Positions 8,378 through 16,787 of a stretch of DNA of 64,000 nucleotides are shown here, one piece after another. The notes under the pieces were generated by a model that saw only the letters and a list, made by a program, of their open reading frames with translations, was not told the origin of the DNA and did no database searches. Source of the stretch: Collinsella aerofaciens (GTDB lineage: Bacteria > Actinomycetota > Coriobacteriia > Coriobacteriales > Coriobacteriaceae); the NCBI RefSeq assembly GCF_015553355.1, contig NZ_JADNGN010000005.1:2372-66371 (forward strand), written 5' to 3'. Position 1 is the first letter of the stretch; every line of letters begins with the position of its first letter. Made by a program: the position numbers and the translations under genes.

Positions 8378-9136
8378 CTAGCTTAGTTCGTCGGCTATTT
8401 GGTGCTCGTAGAAGGCTTCTACTACGGCGTTAAAGTCGCGGGCGAAGTCTTCCATGGTTCCACGCCAGGTGGCTCGGCCGGGCTTTCCTTGGCCCACATA
8501 GGCGGTTTGAATGCCGCAGGCGGGGCTGGGGAAATCGCGCTTGGGATCGTTGCCCACCATAAGGACCTCGTGCGGCTCGAGCCCCATGACCTGCAGCTGC
8601 TCTAGATAATATGTGGCATCGGGCTTGCAGCGCGTGGCGTTGCCCATGTGCGTTACGAGCTCGAAGGGCGCGTCTGTCAGCTCGCCCCAGCCCATGCGGC
8701 ACTCGATGGCCCCTTGGGGAAAGCTGGGGTTGGTGAAGAGCGCGCAGCGCAGCCCCGCGTCCTGTACGGCTTGAAGCGCGGCGTGCGCACCCGGCACGGC
8801 TTTTGCGTTGATCATGTCATCGTTCTTGTACGGCAGAACTTCGTGATCGTAGTAGGTAAACGCCTCGTAGATAAGTGGGTCCGAGAGGCAAATGCCGCAC
8901 CGGCGCTCGACCTCGGTCTGGTAAAACTCAAGATTGGTGCGATTGTCCGTGCTGCTGCGGCGATTGGCGTTGAGGTCGACCAGGATGGTGCCGAGGCGCG
9001 CCATCGTGCCCCCGCGGCTGCGACGTCCGATATCCGCGAGCATCGACGAGACATCCTTAAAATAGCGAAGGATGAACGCGTTGAGGTTGATGCTAAGAAG
9101 CGTCTCGTCCATATCGAAAACGACTGCTTTGAGCAC
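8378..9136 (-). CDS. HAD-superfamily hydrolase
   Basis: 252 residues. Motif I is VVFDMDETLL (nucleophile Asp plus the general acid Asp two later), motif II LRCALFTNPS, and the distal motifs include KPDATYYLEQL and VLMVGNDPKRDF. A helical cap lies at about residues 20-100. This is a subfamily I haloacid-dehalogenase-like phosphatase; the substrate is not evident. It is transcribed away from rpsA. Start ATG 9136 is the only good one, giving MLKAVVFDMDE with the motif in the usual N-terminal position. Confidence 0.88.
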   Translation of the reverse strand: MLKAVVFDMDETLLSINLNAFILRYFKDVSSMLADIGRRSRGGTMARLGTILVDLNANRRSSTDNRTNLEFYQTEVERRCGICLSDPLIYEAFTYYDHEVLPYKNDDMINAKAVPGAHAALQAVQDAGLRCALFTNPSFPQGAIECRMGWGELTDAPFELVTHMGNATRCKPDATYYLEQLQVMGLEPHEVLMVGNDPKRDFPSPACGIQTAYVGQGKPGRATWRGTMEDFARDFNAVVEAFYEHQIADELS

Positions 9137-9451
9137 GCGGGCACCTTTCTCGAAAAATCGTTCCAGAATCGTATGTCTGGGATACTTTACCCCAAAGCAG
9201 TGTGCCTAGCTGCTCATCGTCAACTCGTGGAGACAGTCGTTCACAAGATTGCGAAAAAGTCTCCATACGAGTAAAAAATCGCAGTTCACGCTTGAAATCG
9301 AAGCGATTTCCCCGTAATCTATACGGACGTGATTGCATAAGCGTCACATCAGTATCTGTCGGCTCCCGAGTGTTCCTAAACGTTGTGTGCTTGTCGCACC
9401 CATCTGTAGGTCCTAGCAATCGGGGCCCCGTAGTTCGAAAGGGGTCCACCT
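9137..9451. other. Intergenic region, rpsA promoter and leader
   Basis: No gene recognised. It holds a convincing promoter at 9293-9321 and then about 125 bases of untranslated leader before rpsA. The leader has GC-rich segments near the start codon (CGGGGCCCCG at 9421-9430) but I could not assign a specific regulatory RNA. Confidence 0.5.
9293..9321 (+). promoter_or_regulatory. rpsA promoter (-35/-10)
   Basis: TTGAAA at 9293-9298 and TAATCT at 9316-9321 are spaced by 17 bases, close to the vegetative sigma consensus, upstream of a strongly expressed ribosomal gene. Confidence 0.7.
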
Positions 9452-10618
9452 TTGAGTGAGATTCAGAACTCGTCCATTTTCTCTCTTGACGATGTCAACG
9501 AGGAGGAGATGAACAACCTCATCGACGGTACGATTACCGACTTTGATGAGGGCGATCTCGTTAACGGCACTGTCGTTAAGATCGAGCATGACGAGGTGCT
9601 CGTTGACATCGGATTCAAGTCCGAGGGCGTTATCCCGGTCCGCGAGCTGTCCATCCGCAAGGACGCTAACCCTGCAGACATCGTTGCACTCGGTGATCCC
9701 ATCGAGGCTCTGGTTCTCCAGAAGGAGGACAAGGACGGTCGTCTGGTCCTGTCCAAGAAGCGTGCCGAGTACGAGCGTGCTTGGAACCGCATCGAGGAGA
9801 AGTTCAACTCCGGCGAGAACGTCGAGGGCGAGGTTATCGAGGTTGTCAAGGGCGGCCTGATCCTCGACATCGGCCTGCGTGGCTTCCTGCCCGCTTCCCT
9901 CGTCGACCTCCGTCGCGTCAAGGACCTCACCTCTTACATGGGCACTCGCATCGAGGCTCGCGTCATCGAGATGGACCGCAACCGTAACAACGTCGTCCTC
10001 TCCCGTCGCGTCGTGCTCGAGGAGTCCCGTAAGGCCGAGCGCTCCGAGATCCTGTCCAAGCTCAAGTCTGGCATGCGTCTCCAGGGCACCGTTTCCTCCA
10101 TCGTCGACTTCGGCGCCTTCGTCGACCTCGGCGGTATCGACGGCCTCATCCACATCTCCGAGCTCTCCTGGAACCACGTCAACCATCCTTCCGAGGTTGT
10201 CAAGGTCGGCCAGGAGGTCGAGGTCGAGGTTCTCGACGTCGACCTCAACCGCGAGCGCATCTCCCTGGGTCTCAAGCAGACCACCGAGGATCCGTGGCGC
10301 GCACTGGTCAAGAAGTACCCCGTCGGCGCTATCGTCGAGGGCACTGTGACCAAGCTTGTCCCGTTCGGCGCTTTCGTCGATCTGGGCGAGGGCATCGAGG
10401 GCCTGGTGCACATCTCCGAGATGGCCAACAAGCACGTCGACCAGCCTTCTCAGGTCACCCACGTGGGCGACAAGGTTCAGGTCAAGGTCATGGAGATCGA
10501 CCTCGACCGTCGTCGTATCTCCCTGTCCATGAAGTCCGCTGCTGAGACTCTGGGCGTCGAGATCGAGGTCACCCCGCTGCCTTCCGAGAAGAAGGACGAG
10601 GAGACCGACGCCGAGTAA
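9452..10618 (+). CDS. rpsA: 30S ribosomal protein S1
   Basis: 388 residues with four S1 RNA-binding domains at about 34-104, 119-187, 206-275 and 290-362. The third and fourth contain near-identical segments (VDFGAFVDLGGIDGLIHISE and VPFGAFVDLGEGIEGLVHIS). Four domains is the usual actinobacterial/Firmicutes form, shorter than the six-domain Escherichia coli protein. S1 helps mRNAs bind the 30S subunit. Translation appears to start at TTG 9452, with GAAAGGGG about ten bases upstream; no ATG precedes the conserved N-terminus. A strong intrinsic terminator follows. Confidence 0.95.
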   Translation: MSEIQNSSIFSLDDVNEEEMNNLIDGTITDFDEGDLVNGTVVKIEHDEVLVDIGFKSEGVIPVRELSIRKDANPADIVALGDPIEALVLQKEDKDGRLVLSKKRAEYERAWNRIEEKFNSGENVEGEVIEVVKGGLILDIGLRGFLPASLVDLRRVKDLTSYMGTRIEARVIEMDRNRNNVVLSRRVVLEESRKAERSEILSKLKSGMRLQGTVSSIVDFGAFVDLGGIDGLIHISELSWNHVNHPSEVVKVGQEVEVEVLDVDLNRERISLGLKQTTEDPWRALVKKYPVGAIVEGTVTKLVPFGAFVDLGEGIEGLVHISEMANKHVDQPSQVTHVGDKVQVKVMEIDLDRRRISLSMKSAAETLGVEIEVTPLPSEKKDEETDAE

Positions 10619-10642
10619 ATCGGTTTGACGATCACTTGTTTT

Positions 10643-10675
10643 AAGGGATCCGTCCGCAATGGACGGGTCCCTTTT
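10643..10675 (+). terminator. Intrinsic terminator after rpsA
   Basis: AAGGGATCCGTCC pairs with GGACGGGTCCCTT across a five-base loop (GCAAT), followed by a T-run at 10672-10675. Confidence 0.85.
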
Positions 10676-10926
10676 TGCATTTGGCGCCGAAATGCGCATT
10701 GCTTTCCGGGCTGTCCATAGGCTATTGGATTGTCGGTGCATGAAAAATGCCGACATCCCGCCTCGGGGAGGAGGCGGGAACGCACCGAGTAGACGGAGGG
10801 GTGCGGAGCGCGGTCGCGTCTCGACTGACGACGTTGCCCATCGACGACCCTATTGTACTGTATAGCGTGGTTCTTGGTTTATCGTGTCGAACGCTTGTGT
10901 TGTGCCATTGCTTGCGGCAACGGTGT

Positions 10927-10934
10927 GCTACACT
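10927..10934 (+). promoter_or_regulatory. Extended -10 promoter of rnpB
   Basis: The sequence TGCTACACT is an extended -10 element (TG-n-TACACT) located about ten bases before the predicted 5' end of the RNase P RNA. No good -35 is present at normal spacing. Confidence 0.5.
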
Positions 10935-10944
10935 CTTGCACTGC

Positions 10945-11302
10945 TGAGTGGGCCAGACGGTCGCGCGATGTGCTGCTTGCAGCACGCGTGAGGAAAGTCC
11001 GGGCTCCAGAGGGCGGGATGCCGGCTAACGGCCGGGCGGAGTGATCCGACGGAAAGCGCCGCAGAAAAGAAGACTCCCACCTGCGCCGCAAGGCGTAAAG
11101 GGAAAAGCTGAAACGGTGGTGTAAGAGACCACCAGCGTCGTGGCAACACGGCGGCTTGGCAAGCCCCATCCGGAGCAAGCGCGAATAGGAACGCTATGGG
11201 CCGGCCCGGTCCGCGTTCGGGTAGCGTGCGTGGAGCTGCACGGTAACGTGCAGACAAGATAAATGACCGTTCACGACAGAACCCGGCTTACAGGCCCACT
11301 TG
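10945..11302 (+). ncRNA. rnpB: RNase P RNA (type A)
   Basis: It carries the conserved core GAGGAAAGTCCGGGCTCC near 10989, GTAAGAGACCACCAG-type elements in the middle, and the 3' core ACAGAACCCGGCTTACAGG. The ends pair as helix P1: AGTGGGCC at 10947-10954 with GGCCCACT at 11293-11300. It is the catalytic RNA that trims tRNA 5' leaders. The exact ends are set by the P1 pairing, to within a few bases. The segment downstream of P1 ends in a T-run (tggcattttt) that may help terminate it. Confidence 0.95.
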
Positions 11303-11387
11303 GCATTTTTGTTACCCTGACAATCGGTACGGCCTTTGCCGTATTATTGAGGCTGTTTGTTGCCGCGCTTTATTTTGTTGAGGGGCT

Positions 11388-12026
11388 TTGTTGGACAGCT
11401 ATTTTACTCTGCAATCGAATATTGAGGCTTCGGGCGAGTTTGTGGACCGCAAGAGCCGGTTTATTGCCCAGCTGGTCCATATTGAGTCCGAGGATGAGGC
11501 GAATGCCTTTATCGAGATGGTTTGCAAGCGTCATTACGACGCTCGACACAATGTTCCCGCGTGGATTTTGGTCGATGGGCGCGAGCGCCAGAGCGATGAT
11601 GGTGAGCCGAGCCGCACGAGTGGTATGCCGACGCTCGAGGTGCTGCGCGGTGCGGGGCTCAAAAATGTTTGCTGCGTGGTGACGCGCTATTTTGGTGGCA
11701 CGCTGTTGGGTCCTGGTGGCTTGGTGCGCGCCTATACCGCGGCGACGCAGGCGGCGGTGGCCGCGGCTCAGGAGGCCGGGCAGATCGTTGAGATGACGAG
11801 CGTCGTGCCGGTTGACGTGCATGTGGCCTATCCGCAGTACGAGCAGGTGCTTCGTTTGGCGCAGGATTCGGGTGCCAAGGTTTCGGATACCGATTACGCG
11901 GATGCCGTGACGATTCACTTGGTGTTCAAAGCTGGGGAGCAGGAGCCGTTTTGCGCTAAGATGCGCGAGCTTATGGCGGGGCGTGAGGAGATTGAGGTCG
12001 GAGCTCCCAAATTTGCCGAGTTCTAA
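11388..12026 (+). CDS. YigZ/IMPACT-family protein
   Basis: 212 residues. The UPF0029 N-terminal domain carries the signature KRHYDARHNVPAWIL, GEPSRTSGMPTLEVLRGAG and VTRYFGGTLLGPGGLVRAYT, followed by the second (DUF1949-like) domain at residues 140-212. The family includes E. coli YigZ and eukaryotic IMPACT, linked to translation and stress, but the bacterial role is not settled. The start is one of two consecutive TTG codons (11388 or 11391), about 86 bases after rnpB; GAGGGG precedes them. Confidence 0.88.
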   Translation: MLDSYFTLQSNIEASGEFVDRKSRFIAQLVHIESEDEANAFIEMVCKRHYDARHNVPAWILVDGRERQSDDGEPSRTSGMPTLEVLRGAGLKNVCCVVTRYFGGTLLGPGGLVRAYTAATQAAVAAAQEAGQIVEMTSVVPVDVHVAYPQYEQVLRLAQDSGAKVSDTDYADAVTIHLVFKAGEQEPFCAKMRELMAGREEIEVGAPKFAEF

Positions 12027-12094
12027 CGGCGACGGCCGGCGTGCTTTTGGATGGATCCTAAGCGCGCCGGCCGTCGTTTTACTGTTGCTGTCGA

Positions 12095-12541
12095 TTACTC
12101 GGCGAGCTGCTTTAGCACATCACAGGCGATTTCGACGGCATCGTCGATGCAGCCGGGGCAGCTGCGGAGCGGACCCTTATCCGATCCGATGCCCTTGAGC
12201 GTGCCGCAGACGGTCGTCGTGTTCTTCTCGCCAAAACGCTTGGCAATCTCGCGCGACAGCTTGTAGGTCTGGCCTTTGGTCTTGGGGTTCTCCATGCCGT
12301 CGCTCATTACAAAGCCCATGATGGCAACAGCGCCCGAGATGGCGCCGCAGGTCTCGGTCATGCCACCCATGCCGGCGCCAAAGCCCTCGGTGAGGGTAAA
12401 GGCGGTCTGGGGGTCGAGCCCGACGGCAGGTGCGAGCGTGCAGGCAACGGCCTGTGCGCAGTTAAAGCCACGGGCGTGGTATTCGGCAGCCTGAGCCTGG
12501 CAGGCGGCGGTGTCGAGCTGGGTGGTATCGATCTGCTTCAT
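12095..12541 (-). CDS. C_GCAxxG_C_C family redox protein
   Basis: 148 residues from ATG 12541 (AAGGAG seven bases upstream). Conserved cysteine motifs run in order: FNCAQAVACTLAP, ETCGAISGAVAIMGF, TVCGTLKGIGSD and RSCPGCIDDAVE, the pattern naming the C_GCAxxG_C_C family. These are small proteins proposed to have a redox or metal-related role, often seen in anaerobes. Convergent with yigZ. No specific partner is visible here. Confidence 0.85.
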   Translation of the reverse strand: MKQIDTTQLDTAACQAQAAEYHARGFNCAQAVACTLAPAVGLDPQTAFTLTEGFGAGMGGMTETCGAISGAVAIMGFVMSDGMENPKTKGQTYKLSREIAKRFGEKNTTTVCGTLKGIGSDKGPLRSCPGCIDDAVEIACDVLKQLAE

Positions 12542-12772
12542 CGTTGTCTCCTTGGTCACGGTGTACCCGCCTATGGTACCCGTGACGGGGCATGTAATCA
12601 TCGAGAGCTTCATGTATGCCTCATTTTTATCTATCGAGCAAATGCCCAAGGCTTGAGATAAATACCCCTAATCAATTTGTCCCATAACCTACCTTGGGGA
12701 TGGGTTGAGAGGGGTGCAGGGTAGCGGTATCGTGAACCGAATAAAACTAAAACCCAGGCAAGGGAGCTAGAT

Positions 12773-14056
12773 ATGAGCGAGCAGACTATCGGTACTACAT
12801 GTGTTCAGGGCGGCTATCACCCGGGAGATGCCGAGCCGCGTCAGGTGCCCATCTACCAGTCCACCACGTGGAAGTACGACACGTCCGAGCACATGGGCAA
12901 GCTTTTTGACCTGGAGGAGTCGGGCTACTTCTATAGCCGTCTGCAGAACCCCACGTGCGATCTGGTTGCCGCCAAGATCTGCGAGATGGAGGGCGGCACT
13001 GCCGCGATGCTCACGAGCTCGGGCATGGCCGCGAATTTCCTTGCGATCTTTAACGTGGCCGGTGCCGGCGATCACGTAGTCGCGAGCTCTGCCATCTATG
13101 GCGGCACGTACAACTTGCTCGCCCACACCATGGGCCGTATGGGGCTGACCTGCACGTTCGTTGCCCCCGACTGCACCGATGAGGAGTTGGAGGCAGCCTT
13201 CCAACCCAACACTAAGCTCGTCTTTGGCGAGACCATCGCCAACCCCGCCCTTGCCGTGCTCGATATTGAGCGCTTTGCCAGGGCCGCACATGACCACGGT
13301 GTGCCGTTGATGGTCGACAACACCTTCCCGACGCCCGTGATGTGCCGTCCCTTTGAGTGGGGCGCCGACATCGTTACGCACTCCACCACCAAGTACATGG
13401 ATGGACATGCTGCCTACCTGGGCGGCGTGATCGTCGACCACGGCCAGTTTGACTGGATGGCCCATGCGGACAAGTTCCCGGGTCTCACCACGCCTGACGA
13501 GAGCTACCATGGCGTGACCTATGCCGAGAAGTTCGGTCGCGAGGGCGCCTTCATTACCAAGGCCACCGCGCAGCTCATGCGCGATCTTGGCCCCATGCAG
13601 AACCCGCAGGCGGCGTTCTTCTTGAACAGCTCGCTCGAGAGCCTGCATGTGCGCATGCCGCGTCATTGCGAGAACGGCCTGGCCGTTGCCAAGTTCCTGC
13701 AGAGCCATCCCAAGGTGCGCTTCGTGAGCTATCCGGGCCTGGAGGGCGACAAGTACTATGACCTCGCTCAGAAGTACATGCCAAACGGTACCTGCGGCGT
13801 TGTGAGCTTTGGCTTTAATGGTGGTCGCGCGGCGGCCGAGACCTTTATGAAGAGCCTCAAGCTCGCCCAGATCGCCACGCATGTGGCCGACGCCCGCACC
13901 TGCTGCCTGCATCCCGCTAACGCTACGCACCGCCAGATGAACGATGAGGAGCTCATCGCCTGTGGCATCTCCGCCGACATGGTGCGCCTGTCGTGCGGCC
14001 TCGAGGACACGGCCGATCTGATTGCCGACCTTGAGCAGGCACTCGAGCAGTGCTAG
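12773..14056 (+). CDS. metY: O-acetylhomoserine sulfhydrylase-type PLP enzyme
   Basis: 427 residues of the Cys/Met-metabolism PLP family. Markers: VPIYQSTTWKYD, YSRLQNPTCD, the PLP-phosphate region TSSGMAANFLA, and the Schiff-base lysine in THSTTKYMDGH. The two long family loops and the C-terminal VRLSCGLEDTADLIADLEQA are present. It probably uses O-acetylhomoserine and sulfide to make homocysteine; a cystathionine lyase or methionine gamma-lyase activity cannot be excluded by sequence reading. GGGAG precedes the ATG. A strong terminator follows. Confidence 0.85.
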   Translation: MSEQTIGTTCVQGGYHPGDAEPRQVPIYQSTTWKYDTSEHMGKLFDLEESGYFYSRLQNPTCDLVAAKICEMEGGTAAMLTSSGMAANFLAIFNVAGAGDHVVASSAIYGGTYNLLAHTMGRMGLTCTFVAPDCTDEELEAAFQPNTKLVFGETIANPALAVLDIERFARAAHDHGVPLMVDNTFPTPVMCRPFEWGADIVTHSTTKYMDGHAAYLGGVIVDHGQFDWMAHADKFPGLTTPDESYHGVTYAEKFGREGAFITKATAQLMRDLGPMQNPQAAFFLNSSLESLHVRMPRHCENGLAVAKFLQSHPKVRFVSYPGLEGDKYYDLAQKYMPNGTCGVVSFGFNGGRAAAETFMKSLKLAQIATHVADARTCCLHPANATHRQMNDEELIACGISADMVRLSCGLEDTADLIADLEQALEQC

Positions 14057-14123
14057 GCTAGCTCCGTACAAGGTGCCGATGCTGGCAGAAAGCTTCGGTG
14101 GCCTTTCGTTCCGATTCCGTAGG

Positions 14124-14170
14124 CGGGACCCCAATTGCGACTGTTTACAGGCGATTGGGGCCCCGTTTTT
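14124..14170 (+). terminator. Intrinsic terminator after the metY-like gene
   Basis: CGGGACCCCAATTGC and GCGATTGGGGCCCCG form a long hairpin across a loop of about ten bases, followed by TTTTT at 14166-14170. Confidence 0.8.
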
Positions 14171-14196
14171 GCGTTGCGCCACTCGAAAGGATGGAT

Positions 14197-15501
14197 ATGG
14201 AGAAAACTGCAGAGCAGCTGCGCCGCGAGCATATTGCCCTAGAGGGCGACACCCATGGCAAGAACAAATGGGCGATTCTATTTACCGTGCTCATCATGAC
14301 GTTTATGGTGTGTTTGGATTCGACCGTCGTGACCGTAGCGCTGCCCGTGATGCAAAAGGAGCTGGACGTGGGCCTCGATCGCATTCAGCTGGTGAGCTCG
14401 GTGTACCTGCTTGCGACATGCGTGGCTATGTTGCCGTTTGGCCGTCTGGGCGACGTGCGCGGCAAGGTGAATGTGTTCCAGCTGGGCGTCATCGTCTTTT
14501 CGGTCGGTTCCCTGCTGTGCGGCCTTTCGGCCTCGCTCGAGGTTCTTATCCTGGCACGCATTGTTCAGGGCGTCGGTTGCGCGGCGGCCATGGCTAACAA
14601 CATGGGTATCATCACCGAGTCGTTCCCGGCGCGCGAACGAGGCCGTGCTATGGGTATTCTCGCGACCTTTGTGGCCCTCGGCATGATGTGTGGCCCCGTG
14701 CTCGGCGGCATGCTGGTGGCAAGCTTTCCTTGGGAGAGCATCTTCCTCATCAACCTGCCCATTGGCGTCATCTCGTTTATCGTGGGGCTCTACACGCTGC
14801 CGCATGTTAAGCCGGAGGCCGGCGAGCGCCCCATGTCCCTGATCGAGGCCGCTCGTCGCTGCTTTGCAAATTCGGCCTTCACCATCAACCTTGCCTGCAT
14901 GCTCATCGTGTTCGTTGGTATTGGCGCATCTGAGTTTATCCTGCCGTTCTATTTTCAGGACGCCCATGGCTTTGGTTCCGACATTTCCGGATTTCTCTTT
15001 TTGGCGCTGCCGATGGTGAATGCCTTTATCGGACCGCTTTCGGGTACGGTTTCGGACCGTGTTGGCTGCGAGGGCCCCACGGCGGTCGGCCTGGGCGTGT
15101 ACGTGTGCGGTCTCTTTGCGGTAAGCACGCTCGACGAGCACTCTTCTATTCCTGTGATCGTGTGCTGCGTTGCGTTTATGTCGTGTGGCACGTCGATTTT
15201 CCAGAGCCCCAACAACTCGCTGTATATGGGCTCAGCTCCGCGCGAAGCGCTCGGCTTTGCGGGCAGCCTGGGCAGCCTGGCGCGCTACGCCGGCATGGCA
15301 CTCGGCATTACGGCGGCGTCGCATATCCTGTATGGGCAGATGAGCGTGGCGATGGGCGAGGCCGTGACCAGTTTTGTTGCAGGCCGTCCGGATGTATTCC
15401 TATTCGGCTTTCGCTCGGTGTTCTACGTACTTATGGCTGTGGCCGCTGTGGGCTTTGCGCTTGCCATGGTGCGTTTGGTGACGATGCGCGCCCGCCATTA
15501 G
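14197..15501 (+). CDS. MFS drug/solute exporter (DHA2-like, 14 TM type)
   Basis: 434 residues from ATG 14197 (AAAGG six bases upstream; a longer frame from 14098 runs back into the terminator). Hydrophobic helices fill the protein. Early motif TFMVCLDSTVVTVALPVMQK is characteristic of DHA2-type exporters, with LGRLGDVRGK-like motif A (PFGRLGDVRGKVNV) and the motif C region ALGMMCGPVLGGML. Such proteins export drugs or metabolites using the proton gradient. The substrate is unknown. The region downstream to xpt has no other gene. Confidence 0.85.
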   Translation: MEKTAEQLRREHIALEGDTHGKNKWAILFTVLIMTFMVCLDSTVVTVALPVMQKELDVGLDRIQLVSSVYLLATCVAMLPFGRLGDVRGKVNVFQLGVIVFSVGSLLCGLSASLEVLILARIVQGVGCAAAMANNMGIITESFPARERGRAMGILATFVALGMMCGPVLGGMLVASFPWESIFLINLPIGVISFIVGLYTLPHVKPEAGERPMSLIEAARRCFANSAFTINLACMLIVFVGIGASEFILPFYFQDAHGFGSDISGFLFLALPMVNAFIGPLSGTVSDRVGCEGPTAVGLGVYVCGLFAVSTLDEHSSIPVIVCCVAFMSCGTSIFQSPNNSLYMGSAPREALGFAGSLGSLARYAGMALGITAASHILYGQMSVAMGEAVTSFVAGRPDVFLFGFRSVFYVLMAVAAVGFALAMVRLVTMRARH

Positions 15502-15658
15502 CGTGTTGGGAGGCTGTCTGCCACGATTCGCGCCGTCCCAAAAAGACTGGTTTGTGGTGCGATGCGGCTTGTGGGACGGGCGGGGGTCGGTCCGTGGTAG
15601 ACTATCGAACAACGTTTATTAATCGCGCGGTATCGTTGCCGCGAGAAGGGGTTGCGCC

Positions 15659-16237
15659 ATGCAGGAGCTTGAGGATCGTATTCGCCATGACGGCATCGTA
15701 AAGGCCGGTAACGTCCTTAAGGTTGATGCCTTCCTCAACCACCAGTGCGACGTTGAACTGTTCGACCACATGGGCGCCGAGTGGGCCCGTCTGTTCGAGG
15801 GTGTCGAGATCAACAAGATCCTGACGATCGAGGCTTCGGGCATTGGCATGGCTTGCATCGCGGCTCAGCATTTTGGCGGCGTGCCGGTGGTCTTTGCCAA
15901 GAAGGCGCAGTCCATCAACCTCGACGGCGAGCAGTATGCCACGACCATCTACTCCTTTACCAAGCAGAAGGAGTACCCGGTCATTGTGGGTAAGCGCTTC
16001 CTGTCCGAGGGCGACAAGGTCCTGATCATCGACGACTTCCTGGCCAACGGCTGCGCGCTTGAGGGCCTTATTAAGATCTGCGAGGCTGCGGGCGCCGAAG
16101 TTGCCGGCATCGGTATTGCCGTGGAGAAGGGCTTCCAGGGCGGCGGCGATAAGCTCCGTAAGCGCGGCTTCCGCGTTGAGAGCCTGGCACGTATCGCCGA
16201 TATGGACTGCGAGAACGGCGAGATCACCTTCGCCTAA
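15659..16237 (+). CDS. xpt: Xanthine phosphoribosyltransferase
   Basis: 192 residues, the usual Xpt length. The PRPP-binding loop is [17 protein letters not shown], and the N-terminal part has [20 protein letters not shown] and VFAKKAQS, typical of Xpt. The enzyme converts xanthine and PRPP to XMP for salvage. GAAGGGG precedes ATG 15659. A putative promoter is weak. In Bacillus this gene is under a purine riboswitch; I could not find one in the 157 bases upstream. Confidence 0.93.
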   Translation: MQELEDRIRHDGIVKAGNVLKVDAFLNHQCDVELFDHMGAEWARLFEGVEINKILTIEASGIGMACIAAQHFGGVPVVFAKKAQSINLDGEQYATTIYSFTKQKEYPVIVGKRFLSEGDKVLIIDDFLANGCALEGLIKICEAAGAEVAGIGIAVEKGFQGGGDKLRKRGFRVESLARIADMDCENGEITFA

Positions 16238-16265
16238 GCGCGCAACACAAGCGATTGGTATGCGA

Positions 16266-16300
16266 TGTGACAAAGGGACTGTCCCTTTGTCACATTTTTT
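16266..16300 (+). terminator. Palindromic terminator after xpt
   Basis: TGTGACAAAGGGAC (16266-16279) pairs with GTCCCTTTGTCACA (16281-16294) around one base, and T6 follows at 16295-16300. The perfect 14-bp arms look like a member of a short dispersed palindrome family. Confidence 0.75.
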
Positions 16301-16320
16301 GTATGAGGGGAGGTGTTGAT

Positions 16321-16701
16321 ATGGACGAGAACAAGATGGGATGGCGCGAGTATGCGCGCTATGCCGAGATGTCGGCTGAGGAGTTGGCGCGCGATTGCGA
16401 GGTGCAGGTGTTTCGCGCGACTGGTCCGGGCGGACAAGGCGTCAACACGACGGACTCGGCGGTGCGCATGAAACATATCCCTTCGGGAATTACCGTGACG
16501 GCGCGCGAGAGCCGCAGTCAGTTCCAAAACCGTAGCAGCTGCCTGCGTAAGCTGCGCGCTGAGCTTGAGCGTCGCGGGCGTCCACCGCGCCGACGCGTAA
16601 AGACCAAGGTGCCTCAGCGCTCTCGCCAGCGCAGGCTCAATGACAAGCACTTCAACGCCATTAAAAAGGCCAACCGTCGCAAGCCGGGCAGCGACGAATA
16701 G
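16321..16701 (+). CDS. RF-1 domain GGQ protein (release-factor-like)
   Basis: 126 residues. It has the peptidyl-tRNA hydrolase motif in [20 protein letters not shown], then [20 protein letters not shown] as in class I release factors, and a basic C-terminal tail rich in Arg/Lys. There is no codon-recognition domain. Small proteins of this kind (ArfB/YaeJ-like or RF-H-like) rescue stalled ribosomes. The assignment to a specific subgroup is uncertain. The ATG is seven bases after GGGGAGG and 21 bases beyond the T-run of the xpt terminator. Confidence 0.85.
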   Translation: MDENKMGWREYARYAEMSAEELARDCEVQVFRATGPGGQGVNTTDSAVRMKHIPSGITVTARESRSQFQNRSSCLRKLRAELERRGRPPRRRVKTKVPQRSRQRRLNDKHFNAIKKANRRKPGSDE

Positions 16702-16707
16702 CTTCCT

Positions 16708-16782
16708 CATAAGTTGCGGTGAAATAGGGACTGTTTTGCGGCTTTAACTGCATAAACAGTCCCTATTTCACCGCAACTTATG
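16708..16782. repeat. 29-bp perfect inverted repeat between convergent genes
   Basis: Arms 16708-16736 and 16754-16782 are exact reverse complements; the loop is 17 bases. Each arm contains AAGTTGCGGTGAAATAGGGA. Related half-copies flank the element at 34046-34480. No T-run follows, so it may be a mobile palindrome used as a bidirectional transcription block. Confidence 0.85.
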
Positions 16783-16787
16783 GGGGG

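Noticed and set aside
9202-9459. Forward frame ahead of rpsA
   Set aside because: It overlaps the clear rpsA promoter and has no recognisable content or ribosome site.
12660-12772. SAM or T-box type riboswitch before the metY-like gene
   Set aside because: The region is only 113 bases and shows no conserved core.
15502-15658. Purine riboswitch before xpt
   Set aside because: The 157 bases lack the conserved junction and loop motifs; only a modest palindrome is present.
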